The position numbers and the translations under genes were made by a program. Under the pieces are notes generated by a model. That model did no database searches and had not been told where the DNA came from. It worked only from the letters and a program-made list of their open reading frames with translations. Below are positions 25,361 to 38,982 of a DNA stretch of 64,000 nucleotides, in pieces; within the stretch, counting starts at the first letter, position 1; the number at the start of each line of letters is the position of its first letter. The DNA is from Hydractinia symbiolongicarpus (taxonomy: Eukaryota > Cnidaria > Hydrozoa > Anthoathecata > Hydractiniidae), in assembly GCF_029227915.1 (NCBI RefSeq), contig NC_079876.1, forward strand, positions 9,674,001 through 9,738,000. The letters are read 5' to 3'.

Positions 25361-28290
25361 ATTGGTCCCCCAGTAAAAAATGACTTATTAATCTAAATTT
25401 TTAAATGAAGCGCTACCACAGCGCCCAGTGTAACCGCTGAATTCCGGCAATCATGTCAAATTAAGAAGAATGTTATTTCTTGGAGTCAAATTTTCTCATT
25501 TATCACATTTATCAGGTCACAGTCCAAAGATACTTCAGTTAAGTCCCACAGTCAATCGTTTCACTGTTAAAAGCGATGCAACCTAGTAATATCAGATAAA
25601 TATCGCTAAATACATGTTGGTACGAATATGTGACCCAACCGTTGTAACTCAAGCAGACTGACACCGTTAGAAAGTCAGTGAAATGAAGTATTTGAAACTG
25701 TCTCTATTACTTCAGCGTGCGCTAACGGCTAGGATTGGTCCCACAGTAAAAAATGACTTTTTTATCTTAATTTTCAAATGAAGCGCTACTACAGCGCCTG
25801 GTGCAATCGCTGAGTTTCGGCAGTCATGTCAAATTAAGAAGAATTTTATTTCTTGGAGTCCAATTGTCTCACTTTCACATTTTTAAGGTCACAGTCCTTA
25901 ATCAGTTCAATTAAGTCCCACAGTCAATCGTTTCATTGTTAAAAGCGATGCAACCTAGTAATATCAGAAAAATATCGCCAAATACATGTTGGTACGAATA
26001 TGTGACACAACCGTTATAACTCAAACGGACTGACACCGTTATAAAGTCAATGAAATTTAGTTTTTGAAACTGTCGCTATTTCTTCAGCGCGCGATAACGG
26101 CTAGGATTGGTCCCACAGTAAAAATTGACTTATTTATCTAAATGTTTAAATGAAGCGCTACCACAGCGCCCAGTGTAAGCGCTGAGTTTCGGCAATCGTG
26201 TCAAATTAAGAAGAATGTTATTTCTTGGAGTCCAATTGTCTCACTTATAACATTTATAAGGTCACAGTCCAAAGTTAGTTCAATAAAGTCCCACAGTCAA
26301 TCGTTTCACTGCTGAAAGCGATGCAACCTAGTAATATCAGATAAATATCGCTAAATACATGTTGGTACAAATATGTGACCCAACCGTTGAAACTCAAACG
26401 GACTGACACCGTTAGAAAGTCAGTGAAATGTAGTATTTAAAACTGTCTCTATTACTTCAGCGCGCACTAACGGCTAGGATTGGTCCCCCAGTAAAAAATG
26501 GCATTTTTATCTTAATTTTTAAATGAAGCGTTACCACAGCGCCTAGTGTAATCGCTGAGTTTCGGCAGTCATGTCAAATTAAGAAGAATTTTATTTCTTG
26601 GAGTCCAATTGTCTCACTTTCACATTTTTAAGGTCAAAGTCCATAATCAGTTCAATTAAGTCCCACAGTCAATCGTTTCATTGTTAAAAGCGATGCAACC
26701 TAGTAATATCAGAAAAATATCGCTAAATACATGTTGGAACGGATAGGTGACCCAACCGTTGTAACTCAACCGGACTGACACAGTTAGAATGTCAATGAAA
26801 TGTAGTTTTTGAAACTGTCTCTATTACTTCAATGCGCGCTAACGGCTAGGATTGGTCCGAAAGTAAAAATTGACTTATTTATCTAAATTTTTAAATAAAG
26901 CGCTACCACAGCGCCAAGTGTAATCGCTGAATTCCGGCAATCATGTCAAATTAAGAAGAATGTTATCTTTTGGAGTCCAATTTTTTTCATTTATCACATT
27001 TATCAGGTCACAGTTCAATTAAGTCCCACAGTCAATCGTTTCACTGTTAAAAGCGATGCAACCTAGTAATATCAGATAAATATGGCTAAATACATGTTGG
27101 TACAAATATGTGACCCAACCGTGGAAACTCAAACGGACTGACACCGTTAGAAAGTCAGTGAAATGTAAAATTTGAAACTGTCTCTATTACTTCAGCGCGC
27201 GCTAACTGCTAGGATTGGTCCCACAGTAAAAAATGACATTTTTATCCTAATTTTTAAATGAAGCGTTACTACAGCGCCTAGTGTAATCGCTGAGTTTCGG
27301 CAGTCATGTCAAATTAAGAAGAATTTTTTTTCTTGGAGTCCTATTGTCTCACTTTCACATTTTTAAGGTCACAGTCCATAATCAGTTCAATTAAGTCCCA
27401 CACTCAATCGTTTCATTGTTAAAAGCGATGCAACCTAGTAATATCAGAAAAATATCGCTAAATACATGTTGGTACGAATATGTGACCCAACCGTTATAAC
27501 TCAAACGGACTGACACCGTTAGAAAGTCAATGAAATTTAGTTTTTGAAACTATCGCTATTACTTCAGCGTGCGCTAACGGCTAGGATTGGTCCCACAGTA
27601 AAAAATGACTTTTTTATCTTAATTTTCAAATGAAGCGCTACTACAGCGCCTAGTGTAATCGCTGAGTTTCGGCAGTCATGTCAAATTAAGAAGAATTTTA
27701 TTTCTTGGAGTCCAATTGTCTCACTTTCACATTTTTAAGGTCACAGTCCATAATCAGTTCAATTAAGTCCCACAGTCAATCGTTTCATTGTTAAAAGCGA
27801 TGCAACCTAGTAATATCAGAAAAATATCGCTAAATACATGTTGGTACGAATATGTGACCCAACCGTTATAACTCAAACGGACTGACATCGTTAGAAAGTC
27901 AATGAAATTTAGTTTTTGAAACTATCGCTATTTCTTCAGCGCGCGATAACGGCTAGGATTGGTCCCACAGTAAAAAATGACATTTTTATCTTAATTTTTA
28001 AATGAAGCGTTACCACAGCGCCTAGTGTAATCGCTGAGTTTCGGCAGTCATGACAAATTAAGAAGAATGTTATTTTTTGGAGTCCAATTTTTTTCATTTA
28101 TCACATTTGTCAGGTCACAGTTCAATTAAGTCCCACAGTCAATCGTTTCACTGCTGAAAGCGATGCAACCTAGTAATATCAGATAAATATCGCTAAATAC
28201 ATGTTGGTACAAATATGTGACCCAACCGTTGAAACTCAAACGGACTGACACCGTTAGAAAGTCAGTGAAATGTAGTATTTGAAACTGTCT
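25361..28290 (-). repeat. Partial third copy of the 12-mer order
   Basis: Repeats 18355-21284 at a constant offset of 7006 bp (4408 + 2598): ggagtcaaatt at 25482, aaatatggc at 27078, and gcgctaacgg at 20565 and 27571. Unlike the 7-mer before it, it keeps the gaatatgtgac monomers after cccacactcaatcg. At about 28300 it departs (gcgcgcgctaacgg for gcgtgcgctaacgg, later gaattgtatttcttgaag) and enters the mosaic zone. Confidence 0.75.
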
Positions 28291-31200
28291 CTATTACTTC
28301 AGCGCGCGCTAACGGCTAGGATTGGTCCCACAGTAAAAAATGACATTTTTATCTTAATTTTTAAATGAAGCGTTACCACAGCGCCTAGTGTAATCGCTGA
28401 GTTTCGGCAGTCATGTCAAATTAAGAAGAATTGTATTTCTTGAAGTCCAATTGTCTCAATTTCACATTTTTAAGGTCACAGTCCATAATCAGTTCAATTA
28501 AGTCCCACAGTCAATCGTTTCATTGTTAAAAGCGATGCAACCTAGTAATATCAGAAAAATATCGCTAAATACATGTTGGAACGAGTAGGTGACCCAACCG
28601 TTGTAACTCAAACGGACTGACACCGTTAGAAAGTCAGTGAAATGTAGTATTTGAAACTGTCTCTATTACTTCAGCGCGCGCTTACGGCTAGGATTGGTCC
28701 CACAGTAAGAAATGACTCAATAATCTAAATTTTTAAAAGAAGTGCTACCACAGCGCCCAGTGTAATCGCTGAGTTCCGGCAATCATGTCAAATTAAGACG
28801 AATGTTATTTCTTGGAATCCAATTTTCTCATTTATCACATTTATCTGGTCACAGTCCAAAGTTAGTTCAGTTATGTCCCACAGTCAATCGTTTCACTGTT
28901 AAAAGCGATGCAACCTAGTAATATTAGATAAATATCGCTAAATACATGTTGGTACGAATATGTGACCCAACCGTTGTAACTCAAGCGGACTGACACCGTT
29001 AGAAAGTCAGTGAAATGTAGTATTTGAAACTGTCTCTATTACTTCAGCCTGCGCTAACGGCTAGGATTGGTCCCAAGGTAAAAAATGACATTTTTATCTT
29101 AATTTTCAAATGAAGCGCTACTACAGCGCCTAGTGTAATCGCTGAGTTTCGGCAGTCATGTCAAATTAAGAAGAATTTTATTTCTTGGAGTCCAATTTTC
29201 TCATTTATCACATTTATCAGGTCACAGTCCAGAGTTACTTCAGTTAAGTCCCACAGTCAATCGTTTCACTGTTAAAAGCGATGCAACCTAGTAATATCAG
29301 ATAAATATCGCTTAATACATGTTGGTACGAATAGGTGACCCAACCGTTGTAACTCAAACGGACTGACACCGGTAGAAAGTCAATGAAATGTAGTTTTTGA
29401 GACTGTCGCTATTTCTTCAGCGCGCGATAACGGCTAGGATTGGTCCCACAGTAAAAAATGACATTTTTATCTTAATTTTTAAATGAAGCGTTACCACAGC
29501 GCCTAGTGTAATCGCTGAGTTTCGGCAGTCATGACAAATTAAGAAGAATGTTATTTTTTGGAGTCCAATTTTTTTCATTTATCACATTTGTCAGGTCACA
29601 GTTCAATTAAGTCCCACAGTCAATCGTTTCACTGCTGAAAGCGATGCAACCTAGTAATATCAGATAAATATCGCTAAATACATGTTGGTACAAATATGTG
29701 ACCCAACCGTTGAAACTCAAACGGACTGACACCGTTAGAAAGTCAGTGAAATGTAGTATTTGAAACTGTCTCTATTACTTCAGCGCGCGCTAACGGCTAG
29801 GATTGGTTCCACAGTAAGAAATGACTCATTAATCTAAATTTTTAAAAGAAGTGCTACCACAGCGCCCAGTGTAATCGCTGAGTTCCGGCAATCATGTCAA
29901 ATTAAGACGAATGTTATTTCTTGGAATACAATTTTCTCATTTATCACATTTATCTGGTCACAGTCCAAAGTTAGTTCAGTTATGTCCCACAGTCAATCGT
30001 TTCACTGTTAAAAGCGATGCAACCTAGTAATATCAGATAAATATCGCTAAATACATGTTGGTACGATTATGTGACCCAACAGTTGTAACTCAAGCGGACT
30101 GACACCGTTAGAGAGTCAGTGAAATGTAGTATTTGAAACTGTCTCTATTACTTCAGCGTGCGCTAACGGCTAGGATTGGTCCCAAGGTAAAAAATGACAT
30201 TTTTATCTTAATTTTCAAATGAAGCGCTACTACAGCGCCTAGTGTAATCGCTGAGTTTCGGCAGTCATGTCAAATTAAGAAGAATTTTATTTCTTGGAGT
30301 CCAATTTTCTCATTTATCACATTTATCAGGTCACAGTCCAGAGTTACTTCAGTTAAGTCCCACAGTCAATCGTTTCACTGTTAAAAGCGATGCAACCTAG
30401 TAATATCAGATAAATATCGCTTAATACATGTTGGTACGAATATGTGACACAACCGTTATAACTCAAACGGACTGACACCGTTAGAAAGTCAATGAAATTT
30501 AGTTTTTGAAACTGTCGCTATTTCTTCAGCGCGCGATAACGGCTACGATTGGTCCCACAGTAAAAATTGACTTATTTATCTAAATGTTTAAATGAAGCGC
30601 TACCACAGCGCCCAGTGTAAGCGCTGAGTTTCGGCAATCGTGTCAAATTAAGAAGAATGTTATTTCTTGGAGTCCAATTGTCTCACTTATAACATTTATA
30701 AGGTCACAGTCCAAAGTTAGTTCAATAAAGTCCCACAGTCAATCGTTTCATTGTTAAAAGCGATGCAACCTAGTAATATCAGAAAAATATCGCTAAATAC
30801 ATGTTGGAACGAATAGGTGACCCAACCGTTGTAACTCAACCGGACTGACACCGTTAGAATGTCAATGAAATGTAGTTTTTGAAACTGTCTCTATTACTTC
30901 AACGCGCGCTAACGGCTAGGATTGGTCCGAAAGTAAAAATTGACTTTTTTATCTAAATTTTTAAATAAAGCGCTACCACAGCGCCAAGTGTAATCGCTGA
31001 GTTCCGGCAATCATGTCAAATTAAGAAGAATGTTATTTTTTGGAGTCCAATTTTTTTCATTTATCACATTTATCAGGTCACAGTTCAATTAAGTCCCACA
31101 GTCAATCGTTTCACTGTTAAAAGCGATGCAACCTAGTAATATCAGATAAATATGGCTAAATACATGTTGGTACAAACATGTGACCCAACCGTTGAAACTC

Positions 31201-33112
31201 AAACGGACTGACACCGTTAGAAAGTCAGTGAAATGTAGTATTTGAAACTGTCTCTATTACTTCAGTGCGCGCTAACGGCTAGGATTGGTCCCACAGTAAA
31301 AAATGACATTTTTATCCTAATTTTTAAATGAAGCGTTACTACAGCGCCTAGTGTAATCGCTGAGTTTCGGCAGTCATGTCAAATTAAGAAGAATTTTATT
31401 TCTTGGAGTCCTATTGTCTCACTTTCACATTTTTAAGGTCACAGTCCATAATCAGTTCAATTAAGTCCCACACTCAATCGTTTCATTGTTAAAAGCGATG
31501 CAACCTAGTAATATCAGAAAAATATCGCTAAATACATGTTGGTACGAATATGTGACCCAACCGTTATAACTCAAACGGACTGACACCGTTAGAAAGTCAA
31601 TGAAATTTAGTTTTTGAAACTATCGCTATTACTTCAGCGTGCGCTAACGGCTAGGATTGGTCCCACAGTAAAAAATGACATTTTTATCTTAATTTTTAAA
31701 TGAAGCGTTACCACAGCGCCTAGTGTAATCGCTGAGTTTCGGCAGTCATGACAAATTAAGAAGAATGTTATTTTTTGGAGTCCAATTTTTTTCATTTATC
31801 ACATTTGTCAGGTCACAGTTCAATTAAGTCCCACAGTCAATCGTTTCACTGCTGAAAGCGATGCAACCTAGTAATATCAGATAAATATCGCTAAATACAT
31901 GTTGGTACAAATATGTGACCCAACCGTTGAAACTCAAACGGACTGACACCGTTAGAAAGTCAGTGAAATGTAGTATTTGAAACTGTCTCTATTACTTCAG
32001 CGTGCGCTAACGGCTAGGATTGGTCCCAAGGTAAAAAATGACATTTTTATCTTAATTTTCAAATGAAGCGCTACTACAGCGCCTAGTGTAATCGCTGAGT
32101 TTCGGCAGTCATGTCAAATTAAGAAGAATTTTATTTCTTGGAGTCCAATTTTCTCATTTATCACATTTATCAGGTCACAGTCCAGAGTTACTTCAGTTAA
32201 GTCCCACAGTCAATCGTTTCACTGTTAAAAGCGATGCAACCTAGTAATATCAGATAAATATCGCTTAATACATGTTGGTACGAATAGGTGATCCAACCGT
32301 TGTAACTCAAACGGACTGACACCGGTAGAAAGTCAATGAAATGTAGTTTTTGAAACTGTCGCTATATCTTCAGCGCGCGATAACGGCTAGGATTGGTCCC
32401 CCAGTAAAAAAAGACTTATTAATCTAAATTTTTAAATGAAGCGCTACCACAGCGCCCAGTGTAACCGCTAAATTCCGGCAATCATGTCAAATTAAGAAGA
32501 ATGTTATTTTTTGGAGTCCAATTTTTTTCATTTATCACATTTATCAGGTCACAGTTCAATTAAGTCTCACAGTCAATCGTTTCACTGCTGAAAGCGATGC
32601 AACCTAGTAAAATCTGATAAATATCGCTAAATACATGTTGGTACGAATATGTGACCCAACCGTTGAAACTCAAACGGACTGACACCGTTAGAAAGTCAGT
32701 GAAATGTAGTATTTGAAACTGTCTCTATTAATTCAGCGTGCGCTAACGGCTAGGATTGGTCCCAAGGTAAAAAATGACTTTTTTATCTTAATTTTTAATT
32801 GAAGCGCTACCACAGTGCCTAGTGTAATCGCTGAGTTTCGGCAGTCATGTCAAATTCAGAAGAATGTTATTTCTTGGAGTCCAATTGTCTCATTTATCAT
32901 ATTCATTAGGTCGCAGTCCAAAGTTAGTTCAATTAAGTCCCACAGTTAATCGTTTCATTGTTATAAGCGATGCAACCTAGTAATATCAGAAAAATATCGC
33001 TAAATACATGTTGGTACGAATATGTGACCCAACCGTTATAACTCAAACGGACTGACACCGTTAGAAAGTCAATGAAATTTAGTTTTTGAAACTATCGCTA
33101 TTACTTCAGCGT
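28291..33112 (-). repeat. Mosaic block of rearranged monomers
   Basis: No single unit length holds throughout. It mixes monomers with gaagtgctacc plus gacgaatg, monomers with cccaaggtaaaa (29071, about 30180, about 32030, about 32760), monomers with the 11-bp deletion, and pieces of the 4408-bp unit (cagtgtaagcgctg near 30610). Its first 1.5 kb (to about 29810) is closely matched at 54590-56110, at a fixed offset of 26295 bp. The rest looks like the product of repeated exchanges among these monomer types. Confidence 0.7.
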
Positions 33113-34560
33113 GCGCTAACGGCTAGGATTGGTCCCACAGTAAAAAATGACTTTTTTATCTTAATTTTCAAATGAAGCGCTACTACAGCGCCTAGTGTAA
33201 TCGCTGAGTTTCGGCAGTCATGTCAAATTAAGAAGAATTTTATTTTTTGGATTCCAATTGTCTCACTTTCACATTTTTAAGGTCACAGTCCATAATCAGT
33301 TCAATTAAGTCCCACAGTCAATCGTTTCATTGTTAAAAGCGATGCAACCTAGTAATATCAGAAAAATATCGCTAAATACATGTTGGTACGAATATGTAAC
33401 CCAACCGTTATAACTCAAACAGACTGACATCGTTAGAAAGTCAATGAAATTTAGTTTTTGAAACTATCGCTATTTCTTCAGCGCGCGATAACGGCTAGGA
33501 TTGGTCCCACAGTAAAAAATGACATTTTTATCTTAATTTTTAAATGAAGCGTTACCACAGCGCCTAGTGTAATCGCTGAGTTTCGGCAGTCATGACAAAT
33601 TAAGAAGAATGTTATTTTTGGAGTCCAATTTTTTTCATTTATCACATTTGTCAGGTCACAGTTCAATTAAGTCCCACAGTCAATCGTTTCACTGCTGAAA
33701 GCGATGCAACCTAGTAATATCAGATAAATATCGCTAAATACATGTTGGTACAAATATGTGACCCAACCGTTGAAACTCAAACGGACTGACACCGTTAGAA
33801 AGTCAGTGAAATGTAGTATTTGAAACTGTCTCTATTACTTCAGCGCGCGCTAACGGCTAGGATTGGTCCCACAGTAAAAAATGACATTTTTATCTTAATT
33901 TTTAAATGAAGCGTTACCACAGCGCCTAGTGTAATCGCTGAGTTTCGGCAGTCATGTCAAATTAAGAAGAATTGTATTTCTTGAAGTCCAATTGTCTCAC
34001 TTTCACATTTTTAAGGTCACAGTCCATAATCAGTTCAATTAAGTCCCACAGTCAATCGTTTCATTGTTAAAAGCGATGTAACCTAGTAATATCAGAAAAA
34101 TATCGCTAAATACATGTTGGAACGAATAGGTGACCCAACCGTTGTAACTCAAACGGACTGAAACCGTTAGAAAGTCAGTGAAATGTAGTATTTGAAACTG
34201 TCTCTATTATTTCAGCGCGCGCTTACGGCTAGGATTGGTCCCACAGTAAGAAATGACTCATTAATCTAAATTTTTAAAAGAAGTGCTACCACAGCGCCCA
34301 GTGTAATCGCTGAGTTCCGGCAATCATGTCAAATTAAGACGAATGTTATTTCTTGGAATCCAATTTTCTCATTTATCACATTTATCAGGTCACAGTCCAA
34401 AGTTAGTTTAGTTATGTCCCACAGTCAATCGTTTCACTGTTAAAAGCGATGCAACCTAGTAATATCAGATAAATATCGCTAAATACATGTTGGTACGAAT
34501 ATGTGACCCAATCGTTGTAACTCAAGCGGACTGACACCGTTAGAAAGTCAGTGAAATGTA
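33113..34560 (-). repeat. Further copy of the 27.6 kb segment, with a 1-bp T deletion
   Basis: gcgctaacgg at 33113 and gaattgtatttc at 33969 match 27571 and 28428, at offsets of 5542 and then 5541. The single lost base is in a T run at about 33613-33618 (gttatttttgg, where its relatives have one more T). That loss opens a 62-codon reading frame on the minus strand (33478-33666, TTG start), which I do not regard as a gene. A related copy begins at 61662. Confidence 0.75.
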
Positions 34561-37500
34561 GTTTTTGAAACTGTCGCTATTTCTTCAGCGCGCGATAACG
34601 GCTAGGATTGGTCCCCCAGTAAAAAAGACTTATTAATCTAAATTTTTAAATGAAGCGCTACCACAGCGCCCAGTGTAACCGCTGAATTCCGGCAATCATG
34701 TCAAATTAAGAAGAATGTTATTTTTTGGAGTCCAATTCTCTCACTTTCACATTTTTAAGATCACAGTCCATAATCAGTTCAATTAAGTCCCACAGTCAAT
34801 CGTTTCATTGTTAAAAGTGATGCAACCTAGTAATATCAGAAAAATATCGCTAAATACATGTTGGTACGAATAGGTGACCCAACCGTTGTAACTCAAACGG
34901 ACTGACACCGTTAGAAAGTCAATGAAATGTAGTTTTTGAAACTGTCGCTATTTCTTCAGCGCGCGATAACGGCTAGGATTGGTCCCCCAGTAAAAAAGAC
35001 TTATTAATCTAAATTTTTAAATGAAGCGCTACCACAGCGCCCAGTGTAACCGCTGAATTCCGGCAATCATGTCAAATTAAGAAGAATGTTATTTTTTGGA
35101 GTCCAATTTTCTCATTTATCACATTTATCAGGTCACAGTCCAGAGTTACTTCAGTTAAGTCCCACAGTCAATCGTTTCACTGTTAAAAGCGATGCAACCT
35201 AGTAATATCAGATAAACATCGCTAAATACATGTTGGTACGAATATGTGACCCAACCGTTGTAACTCAAACGGACTGACACTGTTAGAAAGTCAATGAAAT
35301 GTAGTTTTTGAAACTGTCGCTATTTCTTCAGCGCGCGATAACGGCTAGGATTGGTCCCCCAGTAAAAAAGACTTATTAATCTAAATTTTTAAATGAAGCG
35401 CTACCACAGCGCCCAGTGTAACCGCTGAATTCCGGCAATCATGTCAAATTAAGAAGAATGTTATTTTTTGGAGTCCAATTCTCTCACTTTCACATTTTTA
35501 AGATCACAGTCCATAATCAGTTCAATTAAGTCCCACAGTCAATCGTTTCATTGTTAAAAGCGATGCAACCTAGTAATATCAGAAAAATATCGCTAAATAC
35601 ATGTTGGTACGAATAGGTGACCCAACCATTGTAACTCAAACGGACTGACACCGTTAGAAAGTCAATGAAATGTAGTTTTTGAGACTGTTGCTATTTCTTC
35701 AGCGCGCGATAACGGCTAGGATTGGTCCCACAGTAAAAAATGACTTTTAATTTTTAAATGGAGCGCTACCACAGCGCCCAGTGTAATCGCTGAGTTCCGG
35801 CAATTATGTCAAATTAAGAAGAATTTTATTTCTTGGAGTCCAATTTTTTTCATTTATCACATTTATCAGGTCACAGTCCAAAGTTAGTTCAATTAAGTCC
35901 CACAGTTAATCGTTTCATTGTTAAAAGCGATGCAACCTAGTAATATCAGAAAAACATCGCTAAATACATGTTGGTACGAATATGTGACCCAACGGTTGTA
36001 ACTCAAACGGACTGACACTGTTAGAAAGTCAATGAAATGTAGTTTTTGAAACTGTCGCTATTTCTTCAGCGCGCGATAACGGCTAGGATTGGTCCCCCAG
36101 TAAAAAAGACTTATTAATCTAAATTTTTAAATGAAGCGCTACCACAGCGCCCAGTGTAACCGCTGAATTCCGGCAATCATGTCAAATTAAGAAGAATGTT
36201 ATTTTTTGGAGTCCAATTCTCTCACTTTCACATTTTTAAGATCACAGTCCATAATCAGTTCAATTAAGTCCCACAGTCAATCGTTTCATTGTTAAAAGCG
36301 ATGCAACCTAGTAATATCAGAAAAATATCGCTAAATACATGTTGGTACGAATAGGTGACCCAACCGTTGTAACTCAAACGGACTGACACCGTTAGAAAGT
36401 CAATGAAATGTAGTTTTTGAGACTGTCGCTATTTCTTCAGCGCGCGATAACGGCTAGGATTGGTCCCACAGTAAAAAATGACTTTTAATTTTTAAATGGA
36501 GCGCTACCACAGCGCCCAGTGTAATCGCTGAGTTCCGGCAATTATGTCAAATTAAGAAGAATTTTATTTCTTGGAGTCCAATTTTTTTCATTTATCACAT
36601 TTATCAGGTCACAGTCCAAAGTTAGTTCAATTAAGTCCCACAGTTAATCGTTTCAATGTTAAAAGCGATGCAACCTAGTAATATCAGAAAAACATCGCTA
36701 AATACATGTTGGTACGAATATGTGACCCAACGGTTGTAACTCAAACGGACTGACACTGTTAGAAAGTCAATGAAATGTAGTTTTTGAAACTGTCGCTATT
36801 TCTTCAGCGCGCGATAACGGCTAGGATTGGTCCCCCAGTAAAAAAGACTTATTAATCTAAATTTTTAAATGAAGCGCTACCACAGCGCCCAGTGTAACCG
36901 CTGAATTCCGGCAATCATGTCAAATTAAGAAGAATGTTATTTTTTGGAGTCCAATTTTCTCATTTATCACATTTATCAGGTCACAGTCCAGAGTTACTTC
37001 AGTTAAGTCCCACAGTCAATCGTTTCACTGTTAAAAGCGATGCAACCTAGTAATATCAGATAAATATCGCTTAATACATATTGGTACAAATAGGTGACCC
37101 AACCGTTGTAACTCAAACGGACTGACACCGGTAGAAAGTCAATGAAAAGTAGTTTTCGAAACTGTCGCTATTTCTTCAGCGCGCGATAACGGCTAGGATT
37201 GGTCCCCCAGTAAAAAAAGACTTATTAATCTAAATTTTTAAATGAAGCGCTACCACAGCGCCCAGTGTAACCGCTGAATTCCGGCAATCATGTCAAATTA
37301 AGAAGAATGTTATTTTTTGGAGTCCAATTTTTTTCATTTATCACATTTATCAGGTCACTGTTCAATTAAGTCCCACAGTCAATCGTTTCACTGCTGAAAG
37401 CGATGCAACCTAGTAAAATCTGATAAACATCGCTAAATACATGTTGGTACGAATATGTGACCCAACGGTTGAAACTCAAACGGACTGACACCGTTAGAAA

Positions 37501-38982
37501 GTCAGTGAAATGTAGTATTTGAAACTGTCTCTATTACTTTAGCGTGCGCTAACAGCTAGGATTGGTCCCAGAGTAAAAAATGACTTTTTTATCTTAATTT
37601 TTAATTGAAGCGCTACCACAGCGCCTAGTGTAATCGCTGAGTTTCGGCAGTCATGTCAAATTCAGAAGAATATTATTTCTTGGAGTCCAATTGTCTCATT
37701 TATCATATTCATTAGGTCGCAGTCCAAAGTTAGTTCAATTAAGTCCCACAGTTAATCGTTTCATTGTTAAAAGCGATGCAACCTAGTAATATCAGAAAAA
37801 TATCGCTAATTACATGTTGGTACGAATATGTGACCCAACCGTTATAACTCAAACGGACTGACACCGTTAGAAAGTCAATGAAATGTAGTTTTTAAAACTG
37901 TCGCTATTTCTGCAGCGCGCGATAACGGCTAGGATTGGTCCCACAGTAAAAATTGACTTATTTATCTAAATTTTTAAATGAAGCGCTACCACAGCGCCCA
38001 GTGTAAGCGCTGAGTTTCAGCAATCGTGTCAAATTAAGAAGAATGTTATTTCTTGGAGTCCAATTTTTTTCATTTATCACATTTATCAGGTCACAGTCCA
38101 AAGTTAGTTCAATTAAGTCCCACAGTTAATCGTTTCATTGTTAAAAGCGATGCAACCTAGTAATATCAGAAAAACATCGCTAAATACATGTTGGTACGAA
38201 TATGTGACCCAACCGTTGTAACTCAAACGGACTGACACTGTTAGAAAGTCAATGAAATGTAGTTTTTGAAACTGTCGCTATTTCTTCAGCGCGCGATAAC
38301 GGCTAGGATTGGTCCCCCAGTAAAAAAGACTTATTAATCTAAATTTTTAAATGAAGCGCTACCACAGCGCCCAGTGTAACCGCTGAATTCCGGCAATCAT
38401 GTCAAATTAAGAAGAATGTTATTTTTTGGAGTCCAATTTTCTCATTTATCACATTAATCAGGTCACAGTCCAGAGTTACTTCAGTTAAGTCCCACAGTCA
38501 ATCGTTTCACTGTTAAAAGCGATGCAACCTAGTAATATCAGATAAACATCGCTAAATACATGTTGGTACGAATATGTGACCCAACCGTTGTAACTCAAAC
38601 GGACTGACACTGTTAGAAAGTCAATGAAATGTAGTTTTTGAAACTGTCGCTATTTCTTCAGCGCGCGATAACGGCTAGGATTGGTCCCCCAGTAAAAAAG
38701 ACTTATTAATCTAAATTTTTAAATGAAGCGCTCCCACAGCGCCCAGTGTAACCGCTGAATTCCGGCAATCATGTCAAATTAAGAAGAATGTTATTTTTTG
38801 GAGTCCAATTCTCTCACTTTCACATTTTTAAGATCACAGTCCATAATCAGTTCAATTAAGTCCCGCAGTCAATCGTTTCATTGTTAAAAGCGATGCAACC
38901 TAGTAATATCAGAAAAATATCGCTAAATACATGTTGGTACGAATAGGTGACCCAACCATTGTAACTCAAACGGACTGACACC
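34561..38982 (-). repeat. Mosaic block with cccccagtaaaaaagac monomers and 738-bp dimers
   Basis: Monomers with gtcccccagtaaaaaagac and an aaccgctgaattcc opening alternate with others. A monomer with a 7-bp deletion (tgacttttaatttttaaatgg) occurs at 35741 and 36479, 738 bp apart (745 minus 7), marking a dimer pair. The marker agtagttttcg at 37148 starts a relative of the following 12-mer, recurring 4073 bp later. That copy lacks three monomers present in the 4451-bp unit and has an extra dimer. Confidence 0.7.

Noticed and set aside
12500-28290. Calling the left and right arrays two separate satellite families
   Set aside because: The reverse complement aligns along the full monomer with the same landmarks and shared A/B polymorphism, so they are one family.
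33478-33666. Minus-strand open frame of 62 codons as a gene
   Set aside because: It lies wholly inside satellite monomers, starts with TTG, depends on one T-run deletion, and the same frame is broken in the other copies. No family motif is visible.
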